A stretch of 64,000 nucleotides of DNA from Rhea pennata (Eukaryota > Chordata > Aves > Rheiformes > Rheidae), in the NCBI RefSeq assembly GCF_028389875.1, contig NC_084670.1, positions 16,525,383 through 16,589,382 on the forward strand, given 5' to 3'. The notes under the pieces were generated by a model. The model was not told the origin of the DNA. It saw only the letters and a list, made by a program, of their open reading frames with translations, and made no database searches. Of the stretch, positions 48,501 to 63,680 are shown in pieces; the first letter of the stretch is position 1, and the number at the start of each line of letters is the position of its first letter. The position numbers and the translations under genes were made by a program.

Positions 48501-51500
48501 CACAGGGATATCACTGCACCCCTCGGAGCTGGCCCATCCCTGCACTGACAGTCCTGGGGAGGTGACGACCAAACAGCAGCCACAGCTCGTGGTCCTGCAT
48601 ATTAACCCAGGTGGAAACCCTTTGAGATCTAGGTTAATGCACCAGATTAAAGCGTGGCAGTTGGGATGGAGCTGTGCATCCCCCTTGGCCATTCCTCCCA
48701 CAGGGACATTCATGTCTGGCAGGGCGCAAGGCAGTCTCCCGGCGAAGGCTCCTGTTTAACTGCTGCAGCAAAATCCACCCTGAGCAGCGGCTGTGAGCCC
48801 GCACAGGAGTGCTCATTGCCAGAACGCTTTTGGCACACCGAGCACATTCCCTCGCCGCAGCAACACGGGAGCGACTGATCGTGGCAAGTGTGCAAGAAGC
48901 AATCAGCTTCAGGCAGTTTTATATTCCTAATAGGATTTCCTCCTTGCACAAATGCCGGAAACATGGCACGGCCTGCCCCTACTTTGTGCATATTGAATTA
49001 TAAAGAACTAACTAGAGAAGTACATGGGGAGCGTGGCATAATACCATGTGGCGTATGGATATTTTGATTTTCAGTGCCCAAATTCTGTCTGGAATAAGTA
49101 GGCTCATTTTCCACTGACATCAAGAAATAGCCTCTTCTATTATCTCTTATTCAAATCCAGAAGGGGATCATGACTGTTTTGCACATTATCAAGCAAAAAC
49201 TAGTTGTCCAAAGCCAGACAACATTCCTGTAATGGTATTAGCATATGCCATCAATTTTTCCCTGAAAAGCAAATTTCCTCTCAAAGCGCTGACTGTCCTC
49301 AGATTCAACAGAAGGTTATCAGCAGGACAATGTGGAGAACTCACCTCTTCCAAGTCCAGGCAGCGAGTAATAACTCATCTCTGGCTTGCAGCACGGTTCC
49401 AGCTACACCACAGCTTCTACGAACTGTTACCAGCTCCCCTCAAGGCAAGAAAAATGAGAACTAATGTTTAACGAAGACTGAAGCCTCTCCCCTAAGAAAA
49501 GCACTCACATGCATCTTGCTCTCCAAAGGCAGCCACAGTTAGGATCTAGCTTGTGGTAGAGATCTCCGTGTTTTCAGCAGACAGCTGCATGTGACATCTC
49601 CGGTCCCGCAGGCACACATTAGTGACAGGGAGATCACACCTTTGCTCCATCAGGCCATACCCCTGTTCCTCTGGTTATTTCCACTTACTCCTTCAGTGCA
49701 TCTCTGCCACCTCAGAGCCTTCCCTAAGCCAAGCACAGTGTTTACATAGGACTTGAACCTGCAAGTGTTCATTAATTTTGCTCCAAGCTCAATGTTGTGC
49801 TGCTGGCCCCACAGACACAGGTGACAATGTCATGCTGCCATGGCAGGCATTGCTGACCAAGCACAGGGCTAAGCTCTCGCTACCTCCAGCTGCAGGCGGA
49901 TGAAACAGTGGCCCCTAAGGAGGGCCATGCAGCAGAGGCGCAAAGCATTGGCCAGTGATAGTCTTCTACAAAATCTGTCTCACTCTGCCAGAGGTGGGCA
50001 CTAGGGCCCCCTAGTCACCAATTCACTCCCAGCCATCAAAAGCACATAGAGGGGACATGAGCAGCACAGACCCTTGGCCCCCCCTCATCCCAGCAGCCCC
50101 ACCAGTGCACCTCCATCCCGCTCGATGCGGTAGCGGAGGTGGCACTCCCTTAGCCGCTGCCGGGGGGCGGTCCAGCGTGCAGATGGGGGCAGCCCGGCTC
50201 GCAGACATGTATCACACCCCTGCTTGGCCGCCCCAGCTGGCAGCAGTGCAGGGCTTTCGCGGCCACCTCGTCACGCACACTTACCACTTCTGGGTGACGG
50301 CATTCCCCAGGGGCCTTTTGGCTTGGCATCAAAGTCTTTTCTGGTTTGAAAGCTGAAGCACAACCCTAGCAGCTGCTGCTAAGATGGGAGGGTTTCCACG
50401 AGGCCACGCTTCTCCTTGCTGCGTTCATACGGAAGGAGCTCACGCGAGCCATGCCCACCGCAGGGCTGCGACACAGCTCTGTCCTCGGGGCTCCCCCCTC
50501 CTTTGCTTCCCAAGCATCTGAGCTTCAGCACACCTTCTGCTGAGCCCCACAAAGCTCTGCTGTGCTACTTCTCTCTAACACAGCCCTTTGCAGCTCTGTT
50601 TATCAGCTATTTCTCGTTGTCAGACCTTCAAGATCCACTACATTTTCAGGCATTCATATTTTGCTCACACCATTTTCCCAGTGGAATTTGCAAGTAACAG
50701 AGAAGCCACATCAGCTGTCAGCTAAACACCCTTTGGACTCATGTTTTTCAAGTGGCCTGCTGTGTTGAATCCCTAATTGTACTAACGGACCTAATGAACC
50801 AAGCCTCCCAGGGGAAGTAGTGGAAGCCACACTGACAGAGTTATTTAAAATTAAACTGAACAAAAGTGCTTGGGAATATACTGCTGGGAGCAGTTCTGCA
50901 TCAGAGGAAGAAGTCTATTGGACCTATTAGTTCACCGCCAATTGTAATTTCCAAGTGTTCTTTTATTCCCCCTTAGTGGACAAAAGCAGCTCCACATCAT
51001 TCCACCACACCACACTAACTCTTGTGTTACAAACCTGAGATGGTGAAGGAGCTTGGGTCAGGGCTACGAAAATGAGCAAGACAGATCTGCACAGCAGAAG
51101 CCAGAATGACCTGTAAAACCCTGAGTGGACATGGAACAAGTTGTGTCCACTCATAACACGCTACACAACCCTTGATGGACTGGGATCTCATTTGCAGGTC
51201 TGTCAGTGAAGGGGGATTGACAGGGAGCTGGCATTGTGCCAGGCTGAAACTTTTGATGGTGAGGATGGTTCGCCCCAAGCCCTGCCCTGGGCCAGACCAC
51301 ACAGTGCCCTGGGAAAGGACAAAGGCAGCCTCGCCAGAGGAGGGATTTCCTGCATTATCACCCTCTTTCCATGATGTTTCTTATGATTTCTTCCCACCTC
51401 ACTCATCCCTGTTAGGCACTGTTGAAAAAGCAGGAGAACTATGAAACTCACCACTCCATCAAGTGTTCATCAAGCATCAAGTTCTGAAGAGATGAACATT

Positions 51501-54500
51501 AAGAATTCTGCCTTTGCATTTATGCTGAATTTGCTACTGGCAATCATGAATCTTCAGATTTTTTAGCAAAGCATTGCGCTAACAGTGCTGTCAACCCCAA
51601 AGACAACAGGCATATGAGCGCTCTCTCTTCTTTATGCTAAAAAAACTGTGCAGATAGACAGGAAATCATCTTATTTTCTAGTGTGCCCAAGTTTGATGGT
51701 TGTTAACTACACAGCCCCTATTTTTAAAATAAATTTTAAGTTTTTTTTAAATAATGATTGCACTGCCTGTAACAAGAGTTTGCAGTGCACAGCTTCCTTT
51801 ATGTTCCTGGAGTGATTTTTAATTGATGAATGGCCTAACACTGGCTAGAAGCTCAGAGTTTGTGACTCAGGATTTCACATTGGTTCTTTTTTTCTGACAG
51901 CTGATTCTATTTTTGCATTTGATTCTGCTGTCAAAGGTAAAGCTTTTCTTATCTTTTCACTGGGCTCACCTAAACCACATCATGTTCAATGAGATTGAGC
52001 TGAATTCTGATCCTTTCCTCCAAAATGCTTTTACCCCTCTCCAAGCTGATACTCACAACTGTAAGTGGGTTTTCTACTCCAGCTAACACATTAACAAAAA
52101 TACCGATGGGAGATAAGCCCAGGACGATCACTTGTACAGCACACACAAAATATTACAGGACTTGAAGCAACTTTGGTCCACCCAGCACCTGAGGGAAACC
52201 CTTATTTTTTCTTGGGGCAGCCATAGAGTTCTGGTCTTCCTGTTTGTAGTCATTATTAGATGATTATTAAACTGCAAATTCTAATCAGTAATTTTGTCAG
52301 AAGGCATGACAGGCTGCTGGTGACATCTGAAAGTCCAGCCTCGGCAATCTCCAAAGTTTCCAAAAAAGCCTCCAGAAGCTTATACCACCCACGCAGTGGG
52401 CAGGCGTCCTCCCAGTTTTCAAACTGCCCCAAGGAAGCATTCCCCCTCCAGAGATTTTCTTTGCCACTCGGCATGTTGGTAGCCGAGCTGTGCGCTCAAG
52501 CAGCAGGAACCCTTCTGGATGGCATCCTGCTCTCCCAGGTTCACCAGTGTGGTAGTCGCTATTAATAGCTTAAAAATACCTACAAAGCAAATATGCCTGA
52601 AGCCGTTTGGGCAGTTGAGCGTGGCAATGGCTGTTCAGTGGGCAGGAGTCTGAGGCAGAGGAACACATTTGTTAGGGAGAAAAAGGGCTGTGTTAAAAAA
52701 GGAAGATAAGAACAGAAAAAAGTAAGTTTGATGAAAAAATGCCACAAAAGACAAGAGAAAGCATACAGAGGAGATGAAAAACATTATGGGAAAGAAAAGA
52801 AATGGGAGAAGGAAATGAATAAAAGAAAAGGAGCTAAGAGAAAGAAAGACTGAAAATAGTGCAGAAAAGTTACACAGGGAACTTTGAGTGAGGTGCAGGG
52901 AAGAACGTAAATGAAGTCTTACAGAAACAAAAACTTGTCTAATTTTAAGCTGTCCTCAATCAGTTCCAAGCTGAATGAGTGTTTATATCCCATAAACAGC
53001 TGCTAGCTAGGTATCACCTGCCCTAGGTAGTAGAAAGAGCCCTAACGGTAAGAGATATTGAATACTTTTCAACCCTGCTCGTCAGAAGACAATTTAGACT
53101 GGAGAAATTAATTGTGAATCAGAGCTCAGCATAGACTATTTTAATTCTTGCAAAAGAGGGGATAGAAAATAGCCTGGAAGTGTGCCTCTCTGAGGCTTTG
53201 TATGGAGCAAAGGCGAATGCTATCCCTTACCCCAAATAAACACCTTCGGGATTTGCCTTTATTTTGACATTTTGAAGCTGATTTTTGGCTTTGGACAGTC
53301 CCTCCAAGCATAGATTAAACATCCCCACTAAAGGATGATCTCAAATCACTGTTGGCAGGAGGTAATTCATCTGTCTGTCTAAGCACTGGCTAGACTTGCT
53401 CTGGTCCTGTTGCTTGATGCACCCCTCACGTCTCCTCCCACATGCAGATAGAGGAAGCAACAGGTAATCATCAGCCTTTCCCCAGCTCTGCTCTAATGGA
53501 CTCTTTTCACCCTCGATTTGTAGCTAGCACTCCATTAGGCAGCACTTTCTCCCCATGCTTAGCATATCTTTGCCTTGCTCACCATCCCAAGCTTCATGTC
53601 AGCACTGTGATTACCTCTGCTGAAGCTCCACCACTTCTTGCTGTAAGGGATCAACCAGGGAGACTCCTCTGCACACTTTGCAGCAAAGGTGCTTTGAAAG
53701 CAGCAGCACAGCCAGTGAGGGGGGCTGGCAAAGGGTTGCTCAGCAAAATGGGGACTTACGAAAAAAAGGAAGGCAGAAGAGAAGAATGAGTTTTCCTAAA
53801 CCAGCGCTTGGTGCCACAGCACTGCACTCAGGATGAAAGGAGCCTGTGGACATTTCAACTCCAGCACTAAAGGACTAACCAACCTTCAGCAGTCCAAGGA
53901 AAGGTGCATTTAGGAAGCACTAGTGGCTTCATTCGCCCCTGTTTCAGCCTCCTGCTTCTGGGATTCAGGCTGTGAGAGACCACATTAGCAGTACCAAGAG
54001 ATAGTGCTGGTGGACTGACGGCTGGACTCTTGGGCACCCTCAGCTCAGAGCACCCAGTCCCAAAGGAGTCTGCATGTCTGTGCCCGCGGCTCGGGATCCC
54101 CACCCAGCTGGAGACCTTCGCGGTAACTACCCTACCCTTTCCTGCATTTCAAGGGCACGTTAGCTTGTCAGCACACGGGGCACCTCACGAGCACTGCAGC
54201 ACATAAAATTAGATAAGGTAATCCTGATAAGAGATTTTTATCATCTAGATTATAGTTTTCTAATCAGAAACCAACCCCTTTTATTTTCACCTACCACTTT
54301 GCTGACATTATAAAAACACCCTGCTCTTCACTATTTAATTTTAGTTAAACATACCTGCTCTTTTCAAACCCTCCTTAACTTCAGATGCAAAGCAAAAGCC
54401 TTTAAAAGGGAGATCAGTCCACAAGCACCCCTCAACATCCATCCCCACGGCCCCCGGCGGGGCTCGGTGTGGTGGTGGGAGCTGAGGAGGCTTGTGTCAG

Positions 54501-57500
54501 CGCGCTGCTGCAGGAACATGCCACGGTGGCCACCGGCCTCCTGGCTGGGCAGGGGGGAAAGATGAATTAAAAAAAAAAAAACAAAAAAACAAAACAAAAA
54601 AAAAAAAAAACAGAAAGGCCCCAGCGAGCCCTTCCACAGCAACGCGCTGCCGCTCGGCCCTGAGGCTCGTTCGGTCCAGCTCGGAGAGCCGGACTCTGCG
54701 GCCAGATTTACTCAGAGGGGTATACATTAGGGTCTGGGTTATAAACAGTAGTTTAGCCTTGTTTAAACCAGGAATAAACCAATAATTGTGTTTACAAATA
54801 GAGACATGTATAGCGGTAAAAACCCTGAGCAGCTATAAATAGTAATGTTCCTAAAACCAGATCCAAAGAAAGTTTTATTCTAGCAAAACTTGGCTTATCT
54901 TTACTGGTATCGAGTTTTACTACTTATTTTCAAAACAATGACTAAACGGGACGCTTTGCAGCTGCTGCTGTTACGCAGTGGTATTTCTGCTCCTGGAACC
55001 ATGGCATTTAACAGCTGGAAAAGCAGATAACACCATAATACAGCATTCACAAATAACATTTCTGAAGTGGCAGTCACAGCCTTTAAACGAATCTGAACAT
55101 GGGTGAGTTGATTCAACTTCAGCTCCCTGGTCAAAGAAAGCTCCTGTTGCCTCAACTTTGGCAACATCAGAAGCATCCCTGAAAAACTGCTGGAACAAAA
55201 CTGGAACTCCCACTTTGGAGGGATGCACAAGTGCCTGCAAATGCTCCCGAGAAGCAGCGGTGCAGAGCTCACAAGGTGCTCCACGCGGGTGGACACCAGC
55301 TATTGCGCACTGACTGCCTGGGCCCACTGAGGCTCCACCAGCAAGGCTGCCCACTGGCTGTCTGCAGGCACTTCTGAAAAATAGTAAGCATTGAAGAAAC
55401 TTCTAGTGCAGGTGGCCCAGACCACAGTAGCATCTCAGGACTAAATGAATCAACAACCCTTCAAAGCAGTTCCGGATGGAGCCTGTTGCTACCATTTGTA
55501 TCAGATCAGTGAGTATCAGCCCACAAAAAATTATTGAATATTTTGACTTGCTAAAATATGAATGCTGCAGAGGAGGAAGAACTGCTGATACCAAATCTAA
55601 GTGTTATCTCATCCCTGGCACCTATTCTAATCTTCATTTGGCTTTACTTACTGAAAGCTATTTGCACTTCAAATCTGAAGCTCACACTACTGCTGCAAAG
55701 CTGGAGAGAGAGTGCTACAGAAAAGGGGACTGAGTGAGAAGGGAGTTCTCAGTTATCAGAAACTTCTCATGTGGCAACCGTCAGCAGGCCTCAGAGACAC
55801 TGAGGTGTCTCCTACTGCTTCCTTGAGCTTGGGATCGATGGAGATGGCTGCCTGAATACCATGGTCAAGCAAGATTAACCTCCGATCTCCCTCCTATGTA
55901 AAAAGAAGTGGAGCTGAAATTAATTCATGTCTGACAGTTATTGACTGGATTATAAAATGTTTTAATAACTCAGTAATGAAGATGACCACAGATATCCCTA
56001 AGATAGCCAGCCCTCTGTTTGGCCAGAAATAGAAATATTCATATTTTTATCGTGCCTATTGCTCTAATATCTGGGCACGGTAACCAAATGCAAGTACCTG
56101 ATCCTGTTGCCCCTAAATGTCTCGTCTGAAGTTGTGAAAGCCCACAGAGCCACTGGGATGGCCAATTCCTCTGCAGTGTAAATGGGCTTTAAAACGTAGC
56201 TGCCAGTTGTGCAGCTTAACAGCAGATCCCACTAAAAAGTCAACAGCATTAGAGTTAGCCAACAAGACCAGTAGTCCTGTGCACTGGGAACTTCCTGCGA
56301 CTGACTATAATCCCCAAGAGGCTCCCTCACGTCAGTCAAGCCATAATCTCAGGCTCATTCAAGCCATCCTACCAGACACAAAGGTCTCAGGATTTGCACA
56401 CAGAAGCAGATTCCCAAACTGATTTGCAAAACCTCTGACATGTAACCATCAAGAAGGGAAACGATCACACGCAAGTTGAGCAAACATGGGAGTCTGATTT
56501 TCTCTCAATTATAACAATGAGATTAGAACTGGACTTTCAGCTCTTTGCAAGTTATGCTGTTACCTTTTGGAAAAGTAAAGGCTCATTCAAGCTAATGCAA
56601 AGCAAAAACGCTGAAGCTACTTTGCATCAATAATTCCTTAACAATTCTATTGGCTACAAAATGGGATAAAGATAGCCAGTTCTGGTATTTTCCTGGCAGT
56701 GACCAGATGAGAATGTGATGAGCAGAAGTTCAAGCGTGCTGGGGATTTCCTAGGAATCAGATCTTGGGATTGCATTCATGACTTACATAGGTTGAACCAA
56801 AAAACAGTTTTAACTTGATTTTTTAACAAAATGACGCATATGCAGTTGTATTGATTTTTGCCTGATTGATTTCTCATAATTTCTAAAATCAGAGTCTTCC
56901 AATAAAATTTGATTGGGAGGAAGAGATCTAAAGGCATTGACTCTCTAACAAGTTTGGGGAAGACAGGCAGTTGGGTAGAGAAGAATTTATTTATGCTTCT
57001 ACAGAAGGAAAGACTGCCGTGCAACCTGAGCTGTCACCTGGGAACAGCTTAATTGAAAACCTGAACACCTTAATTGCCATAAAGTCTTCAATCAGAGCTC
57101 AAGCCTTTGTTACTCCATCCTTGGGCATGGTTTCATTTCTGTGATTCAGCAAAGTTTCTTGGTTTCTGGTGAGACAGGAGCTCAGGCTGAAGCTTTTCTG
57201 GGGTTAAGGCACTCAGAACACCACTTTCCTTTATAGATTCTCTGATGCTGAAAAAAGCTGAATTCGTGCTGCAGCATTGCTTTAATTCAGAGGAGTCATC
57301 GATCAGAAGATAGATTTCTTCAATTCTGATGTTCAGAAAACTCATCGGTTACCAATCTAGCACTCCTGACCTCTGATTTGATTGCATAAATCAGTCAAAT
57401 TTTGGCTCTACTTTTATTTTACCAAAGTATTCTTTTCCAATATCTTTAATTATTATATGTATATATGTTTTTTTTTGTAATTGTCAGTATTCTAACCTTG

Positions 57501-60500
57501 CAAAAACCCAAAACTAAAATATTTGCTCAACCATTTTTATTTCTTTTTGCGGCTCTCTGGTCTGTAAAATTGGAGGGTTGCTCTAGAATCCTATACTGCT
57601 GGAATTTATCTGTTTAGAGAAAAGTATGGCTTGATCTATGCTTTGAAGAACAAAGCAGAACACAAAAAAATACATGGACTGTGCAAAGAGATTATAAAGG
57701 AGAAAATAGAACAAAACAAAGTAGGTCAAATTTTGTACATAATCCAACATTGCAAATTTCTGCTTGTGGGCCCAAATGTTTTCTTTTTTGAAATCAACAA
57801 TTGTGTCTGCTAGGAATTTCTGTGTGAACAAAGTCCAGCTGTCCATTGCTACTCTATTGCTGCTCCAGCTACTAACTATTTAAAGGGAAAGTTTCTCATA
57901 CAGCTGAAATATACAGTCTGAAGCTATTCATTAAATGTCTTAATCTCATAAATGCTGACACACGCTTGAGTCCTTTCACAGAAAAAGTTCTACTAAAAGC
58001 AATACAACTACAGAGAAAGTTAAAGCAAAGCATGTGTATGAGCAAGTTGACGATCTACATACCCTCTGTCCTTACAGGCACAAAAGCTGTACATTTCTAA
58101 CTAAATTAACTCATTTATACCTGTGGGAAAATCACAGCCTAGTATCACAAAGTGCACTGCACAAACAAATACACTGACATTCATAACAACTGATGCGTTA
58201 ACCAGAATTTGAATAGAATCATTTAAGCATTAATAACATTCCCATCTCCAGAGGTCAAGCCTTTTCACTCCCATGCACTTTGACATCCATTAGTAACTGA
58301 ACATATTTCTAATAGAAACCTAATTAAAGCCAACACACCAAGCATATGTTTGCACAAATATAAGTGGAAGCTGAATATAAAGTCAGCTCTACAGTATCGT
58401 AAGAGTTTAGCATACGTGGGAGAATCTTAACATTTACCATCAAGAAAAATAGATACGTGTTCTTCACTGTTACACATATGAAATGCAATACTGGGTAAGA
58501 TGAACAATTCTTCTAGGCCAATAGCCTCCTACAGCTACCAGTTCAGTTTATGAGGAAAGCAAAAGAACGTATCTAGATGAATAATACTTCCCTAGGAGAT
58601 CTTTTGTCTAAACTCCAAGCAATTATGTTTTAACTTGTGCTCAGAATCATAACTTCCTTATTTTCATATATATCAAAGAAAACAAGGTGAACTAAAAAGG
58701 TCAGGGAAGATAGTATGCTCACTTATCCCTGGCCTACAGATGTGCAGAGTAGTCTCTTAGAAGAATTAGACCACGTCTATAGTTTCAAGGAAATTAACGT
58801 TTGAATTAAAATACAGCAATTAGTGAGAACAGGTAGAGTGATTTGTACTTAGCTTACTGCGAGTGCTGATTTTCTTAAAATGCTGTACATCAGAGCCCTG
58901 AGTGCACCACTGTGGAAACTGGTGGAGGCTAGTTCTGAATAAAACAGTTCCTGTGGTAAACACGGCAGAGGTCAGTCTGAAAATTGACTTCAATATATAT
59001 GGGAGAAGTCCACTGAAATGCATATAAGGAGACTATGAAAAATAGTGTACTTAAGGGCTGCAAAATAGAACTTCTGAGTAAACTTTTTTCTAGAAAAAAC
59101 AGATGCTTGCTTCAGAGAAAGAAACCCTCAACGCTATAAAAAGAGGTGTAAGAGGAACTCAGGGACCAATTACTGTATGAAAGATAAGCAGGGTGTTTTG
59201 AAGAACGGTTCAAAGCATGGAAGTGTCTAAATTCTTTATCTTTCAGAAGGCCTTGAGAAAAAAAGAAGAAAAAAGAAAAGAGCCTAGCATGACTTAATTT
59301 CTTGTTCCAAGAATGATTTTTTGTACCTTTTTTCGTTGATAGAAGCGTGTCTACTCCCTGCAAAGTGTAGCATTTAAGGAGGACTGTATTTTACAAAGAA
59401 TTGTGGAAACCAAACCGTCTGTGTGATTCTATATAGCAAACTGAGGAAATAATTGAGCTGCTGGTTCACAGCAAGTTCAAGCACTTCTCTAGGCAGTAAT
59501 GGCATATTCCATCCAAAGTTATTTTTCAGTTAGGTTGGTCACCCACTACAGTTCACCCTATGGTCTCACAAATACCTGTACCAGAATAAGGAGGGAGTGG
59601 GTGGCAAGGGGGAAGGTGGGATCACTTTTTTCAAGTGATTTAAAACATCTGTTTGAATTACAGGCTAAGGATAAATAGTGAAATTTGCCTGCCTTCTCCA
59701 TTTCAGCATTTCCAGGTATTTTCACTTTTGGAGTCTAATCCTGCAAGCAGCAATTGCTTTGGTCCAGATAAAATGATCACCCCACACTGTATCCTCTCTA
59801 GCATATTATAGAGAGGATATAGCCAAAACTATAGGTAAGGAGAGTAAGAAACATGGCAAGTTTGAAATGCCCCTTCACCCATCAGCTTCAAATAATCAGC
59901 AGTCTAGAAAACTTCACGCAGAGGTCACTGAAACTGTAAAATAATCATAAAAAGTATTGCTCTTACATCTACCTGCTCCTAGGAAGAGAGTTCTAAGTTA
60001 ACAAAAATAGTAATAGATATATATGTATATAATATATATTATATCTGATCAGGGAAAGGCATCATGATTTCACATAACTGTACAGTAAATACTACAGTTC
60101 AAACACATGCAAAGGGAGGGGGAATTTGACAAAGGTCTTTAAGCTGCAATTGCTGTAAAGATGTTAAATTAGAAATACTTGTTCACTGTTTACTACCATA
60201 CATGAAGTAGGAGACACCCAAAGTTATTAGGTAGCCAATTTAAAAATCAAACAAAACCAAATTTTTTCTTCACACAAGCTGTGGAACACACCACTGCAGG
60301 ATGTTTCAAAGACACATGGGCTAAGTAAGAGGGCCTCAGCAGACAAGACCCCAAGCAGAGGGACCTTTGGCCTGAAGTAGTACTGCCATTACCACGCAAG
60401 GCCTCTGCTCCTCCGCCTCTGGCATGGAAACACGCAGGAGCTCTTAAGGCTCCCCGAGATGAGGAAGGGTCTCTGGAGACACTGGGCCTTATAACCTTAT

Positions 60501-63400
60501 AACCCTCCAGTACAGCAGTAACTCTACGCTTGTCATCCTCTGTCTCCCAAGAATGAAATTCCTGGAGTAAGGATGTTCGGCCTAAAGCTTTCCCCAGAAG
60601 GATGAATTTCATCTCATACAGCAGCAGAACATGGCTGGCATGCATAAATAGGAGTGGACACATGCCAAGTCAACTGATACTGAGACCTCTGTTGGAATAC
60701 CACTGAGGAAACAATAGGAAAACCCTGCAAAATGAACTTACTCTGTTTTACTCCAATGCAAACAGGACTGCAACATGCTTTTCTTGGAATAAACTATTCT
60801 GACAGTTTGTAGAATTAAAAAGAAATTCCCTGCTGGCTGAATAACTGAATGTTTGGATAGTTTGATGTAGGAAACATTACATAGTCTCTGCTGTAGAAGT
60901 CTGTAGGAAAGTTTGAAACAGAACTGGCCTTGCATCAAGTGTGTCATGTAATAATTTTGAGTAACAGAGAATAAAGTCGTAGCTCTGGGAGAGAAGCATC
61001 ATGCCAAAATAGAGGGCATGACGCACTGAAACATGCCATTCACAGAGCACCAGTTTGCAAGCTACTGTTTTTCAGGCAACAGAAAACAAAAAACAGAGCT
61101 CGGCAACTCCTTCCACCTATTTGTGCCAGAATTATTGTTGGTGTGTGATAGCTCTCAGACCTCAATCCAGACCAGGAGTCCACTACATGAGGTGCTCTAC
61201 AAATCATACCGCCCTTTACAGTCTTTACAGAGTTCACCTTTTCCTGCTTACCTGGAAAAAAAAAATCCATACATGGTTGTTTTGCAGTCTCAAGTTCTGA
61301 GAGGAAAGCTCTGCAGGGGAATTCTTGGGTTTCCTCCATTGCTGCAGATGTCCCAGACCTTCATCTGAGTCCTCCTGGGGTCCTAATCCAACCCACAGTC
61401 ACACTGGCTACTATTGTTAATAAACAGACCAATTTTATTGAAACAAGAATCCTTTTGTGGTAAGCTGAAACAAAGTTTCCTCATCTTCATTTTTATCTGC
61501 AGTTTGACTGGCCTCAGCTTTGACAGATCTTTGGAACAGTAACAGCAGTGATTAACTGCTGACTGTAGCGCCAGGTAACGTTCAGTCACCATCCAAACAG
61601 GAAACAAAACAAGTATTTTATTTTGAAGGAGCATTTTATTTTGTTAGCTTTGTATATCGAGTTTCAGCCTAGTTAACACAAACTGCACTGCAAGTAGTTA
61701 TAGGGACATGAGTGCTTGCATGACATGTCTTTGTAATGACACTGGCTGTAGAAAGCACCACTTAAACCTTTCAAAACATCAAACTAACAAAGTAGTATTT
61801 GCACAAGAACATTGTATTGTAACAGCAAAAAAACACGTGTAAACCTTTTCAGCATTACTCATAAGCACAGCGTTTATGTTCAAATGTTAGGCCACATCCC
61901 TGCAAGCAAACTGCTAGTACAGAAGAGCTCTGAATAAGGGTTTACCATATTTGTTGGCTAAGGCCCTGCTACAAAATCCCCAGATGCCTTCTAAAAACTG
62001 CATCTCAGCCTTTAAGCCAAGTGCTAGCTCCACTTTTTAATCAACGTAATCCACACACCCGTATGCAGGGGGCACCAAACCAACCACATGGTTGGCTGTG
62101 GTTTGGCCAAACCACAACTTACCTTTCAGCCTCACGCAGCACGCGCTTGATGCTGTTCTCTGACCATTCCAAAAGCTCCAAACTTCCCAAGCTCTCCAAA
62201 GTCACCTCTGGTTTTGGTCACCTGGTTTAATACCATGGATCAGATTTTTCTCTAGAACACACAGGTGACTCCTGTTGAAACGGAAAGGGGGTAGTAGGGA
62301 GCTCGCTGCTTCTACAGTCAGAGAGACAGAAGCTAGGTTCTCAGAGTACCGATACATCTGTCTTCCAGTTTTAGATTAAAAGTTTAAATTCAAAAACATT
62401 ACCCTAGAGCTTTAGATAGGTAGATACTCCATTAGAGCATAGTTCATAGGTCAAACTTTTAGGTTTTTTTTGCAGCTGTGGCTGCATACCACACTGAACC
62501 TGATTAGTTGCAATGCTGAAAGCCCTTCATTGCTTGCCGTCTCATGGCCCATTCCTCAAGTATCTTCTAGTAAGATCTTCCTCCAAATGACAGGTTAAAT
62601 GTAGTCCAGTGGCATCCAATGGCAGGATGAAAAACTTACTCAGACCATATCCTAGAAGGTTTTTTTTTTTTTTTTAATTAATTTCTATTTTAAATAGCTT
62701 AATTGAACCTGTATATTTGATATACATAAAAATATACATAATGTATTTAAACACCCTCTAGAAGTTTATCTTTCAGAACATGGATTTGGATATCATTTCT
62801 CACTCTCACAGTAGTGTTTAAGAGGGGTAAGCATACCCTTTTTATATTACTTGGCAAGGTAAGAAATGAGTCTAGTCCATTTCCCCTCACAGTTCCACTG
62901 GTTTTCTACCCATCTACCCTCAGTGCCTGCCTACAAGACAGCAGCAAAATGTGCAATATATTTCCTTGCAGTGACTTCACCCTCTCCATGAAAGTAAAAA
63001 TGCCTTTTGTGCTTTTGGTATTGTCACATATCCCGACCATTTGTGGTAGGTTTTGACACACTCGCATACACTGATATCTATTCTGGGCTTCCCATCACAG
63101 CCAAGCTTCTGGCATTGTTTAAATAAGCCAAACTACTTATTTTGAAAGCAGGAGGAAGAGAAAAGGTAAATATGGACTATTTCATGAACTTCATAAACAG
63201 AGAAAGCAAATGGGTCACAGTCCTGTCCAACCCAGTCTACAATTCTCCTCAAAATGCACAAAACCTGTTCAATGCATAAATACTCAATGAATGCCAAAAC
63301 TGCACTGCAAGGCAGGTTTGTTTTTCCTGCAGGAGCTTAAGGAGGATCTCAGGGTCTCACTGGGCTGTTTACATTTTGTTTCCGTGCACAAAAAGTATCC
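48501..63400. other. Intergenic region between the orphan CpG cluster and LPAR3
   Basis: No gene recognised. An interrupted A-rich tract lies at 54569-54610, a short AT-dinucleotide stretch at about 60018-60044, and a possible CR1 scrap near 60268-60305 (cttcacacaagctgtggaac). The part nearest LPAR3 may include its 3' UTR. Confidence 0.55.
60265..60310 (+). mobile_element. Possible CR1 scrap
   Basis: cttcacacaagctgtggaac then gcaggatgtt resembles the conserved stretch near the 3' end of old CR1 elements in plus orientation. Very short, so low confidence. Confidence 0.3.
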
Positions 63401-63408
63401 CAAACATA

Positions 63409-63414
63409 TTTATT
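63409..63414 (-). terminator. LPAR3: Candidate LPAR3 poly(A) signal (AATAAA)
   Basis: First minus-strand AATAAA downstream of the LPAR3 stop, giving a 3' UTR of roughly 290 bases. Further hexamers lie around 61430-61640, so longer UTRs are possible. Confidence 0.3.
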
Positions 63415-63680
63415 CCACAGACATGAACAATTTCATGTACTTAAGAGGAAGGAAAGAAGAAAAAAAGAGAGAGCGAGAGAAAGACGGCAGCACAGAAAGT
63501 TTTCTTCCATACAATGTGCTTTCCCATCAGGCTATTATTTATAAGAACTTTTGTTAACACTGGAGTTTGGGCTCTGGGAACAAAGTGGATACATTGTTCA
63601 GTAGCTTTGCCAGTCAATCTCCTCTTACGAAACTTCTCCCTTCCCCCGTCTTTTCTCAGCCAGGTCAGTCCTTGAGTCGC

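Noticed and set aside
48013-48501. 162-codon minus-strand open frame
   Set aside because: It coincides with the CpG cluster, resembles no known protein and overlaps open frames on both strands. Better explained by base composition.
51440-51480. Minus-strand 32-nt splice-bounded segment
   Set aside because: Too short and isolated. Such acceptor-donor pairs occur by chance over tens of kilobases.
60247-60663. 138-codon minus-strand open frame
   Set aside because: It overlaps a CR1-like scrap and its composition is not protein-like. No splice or homology support.
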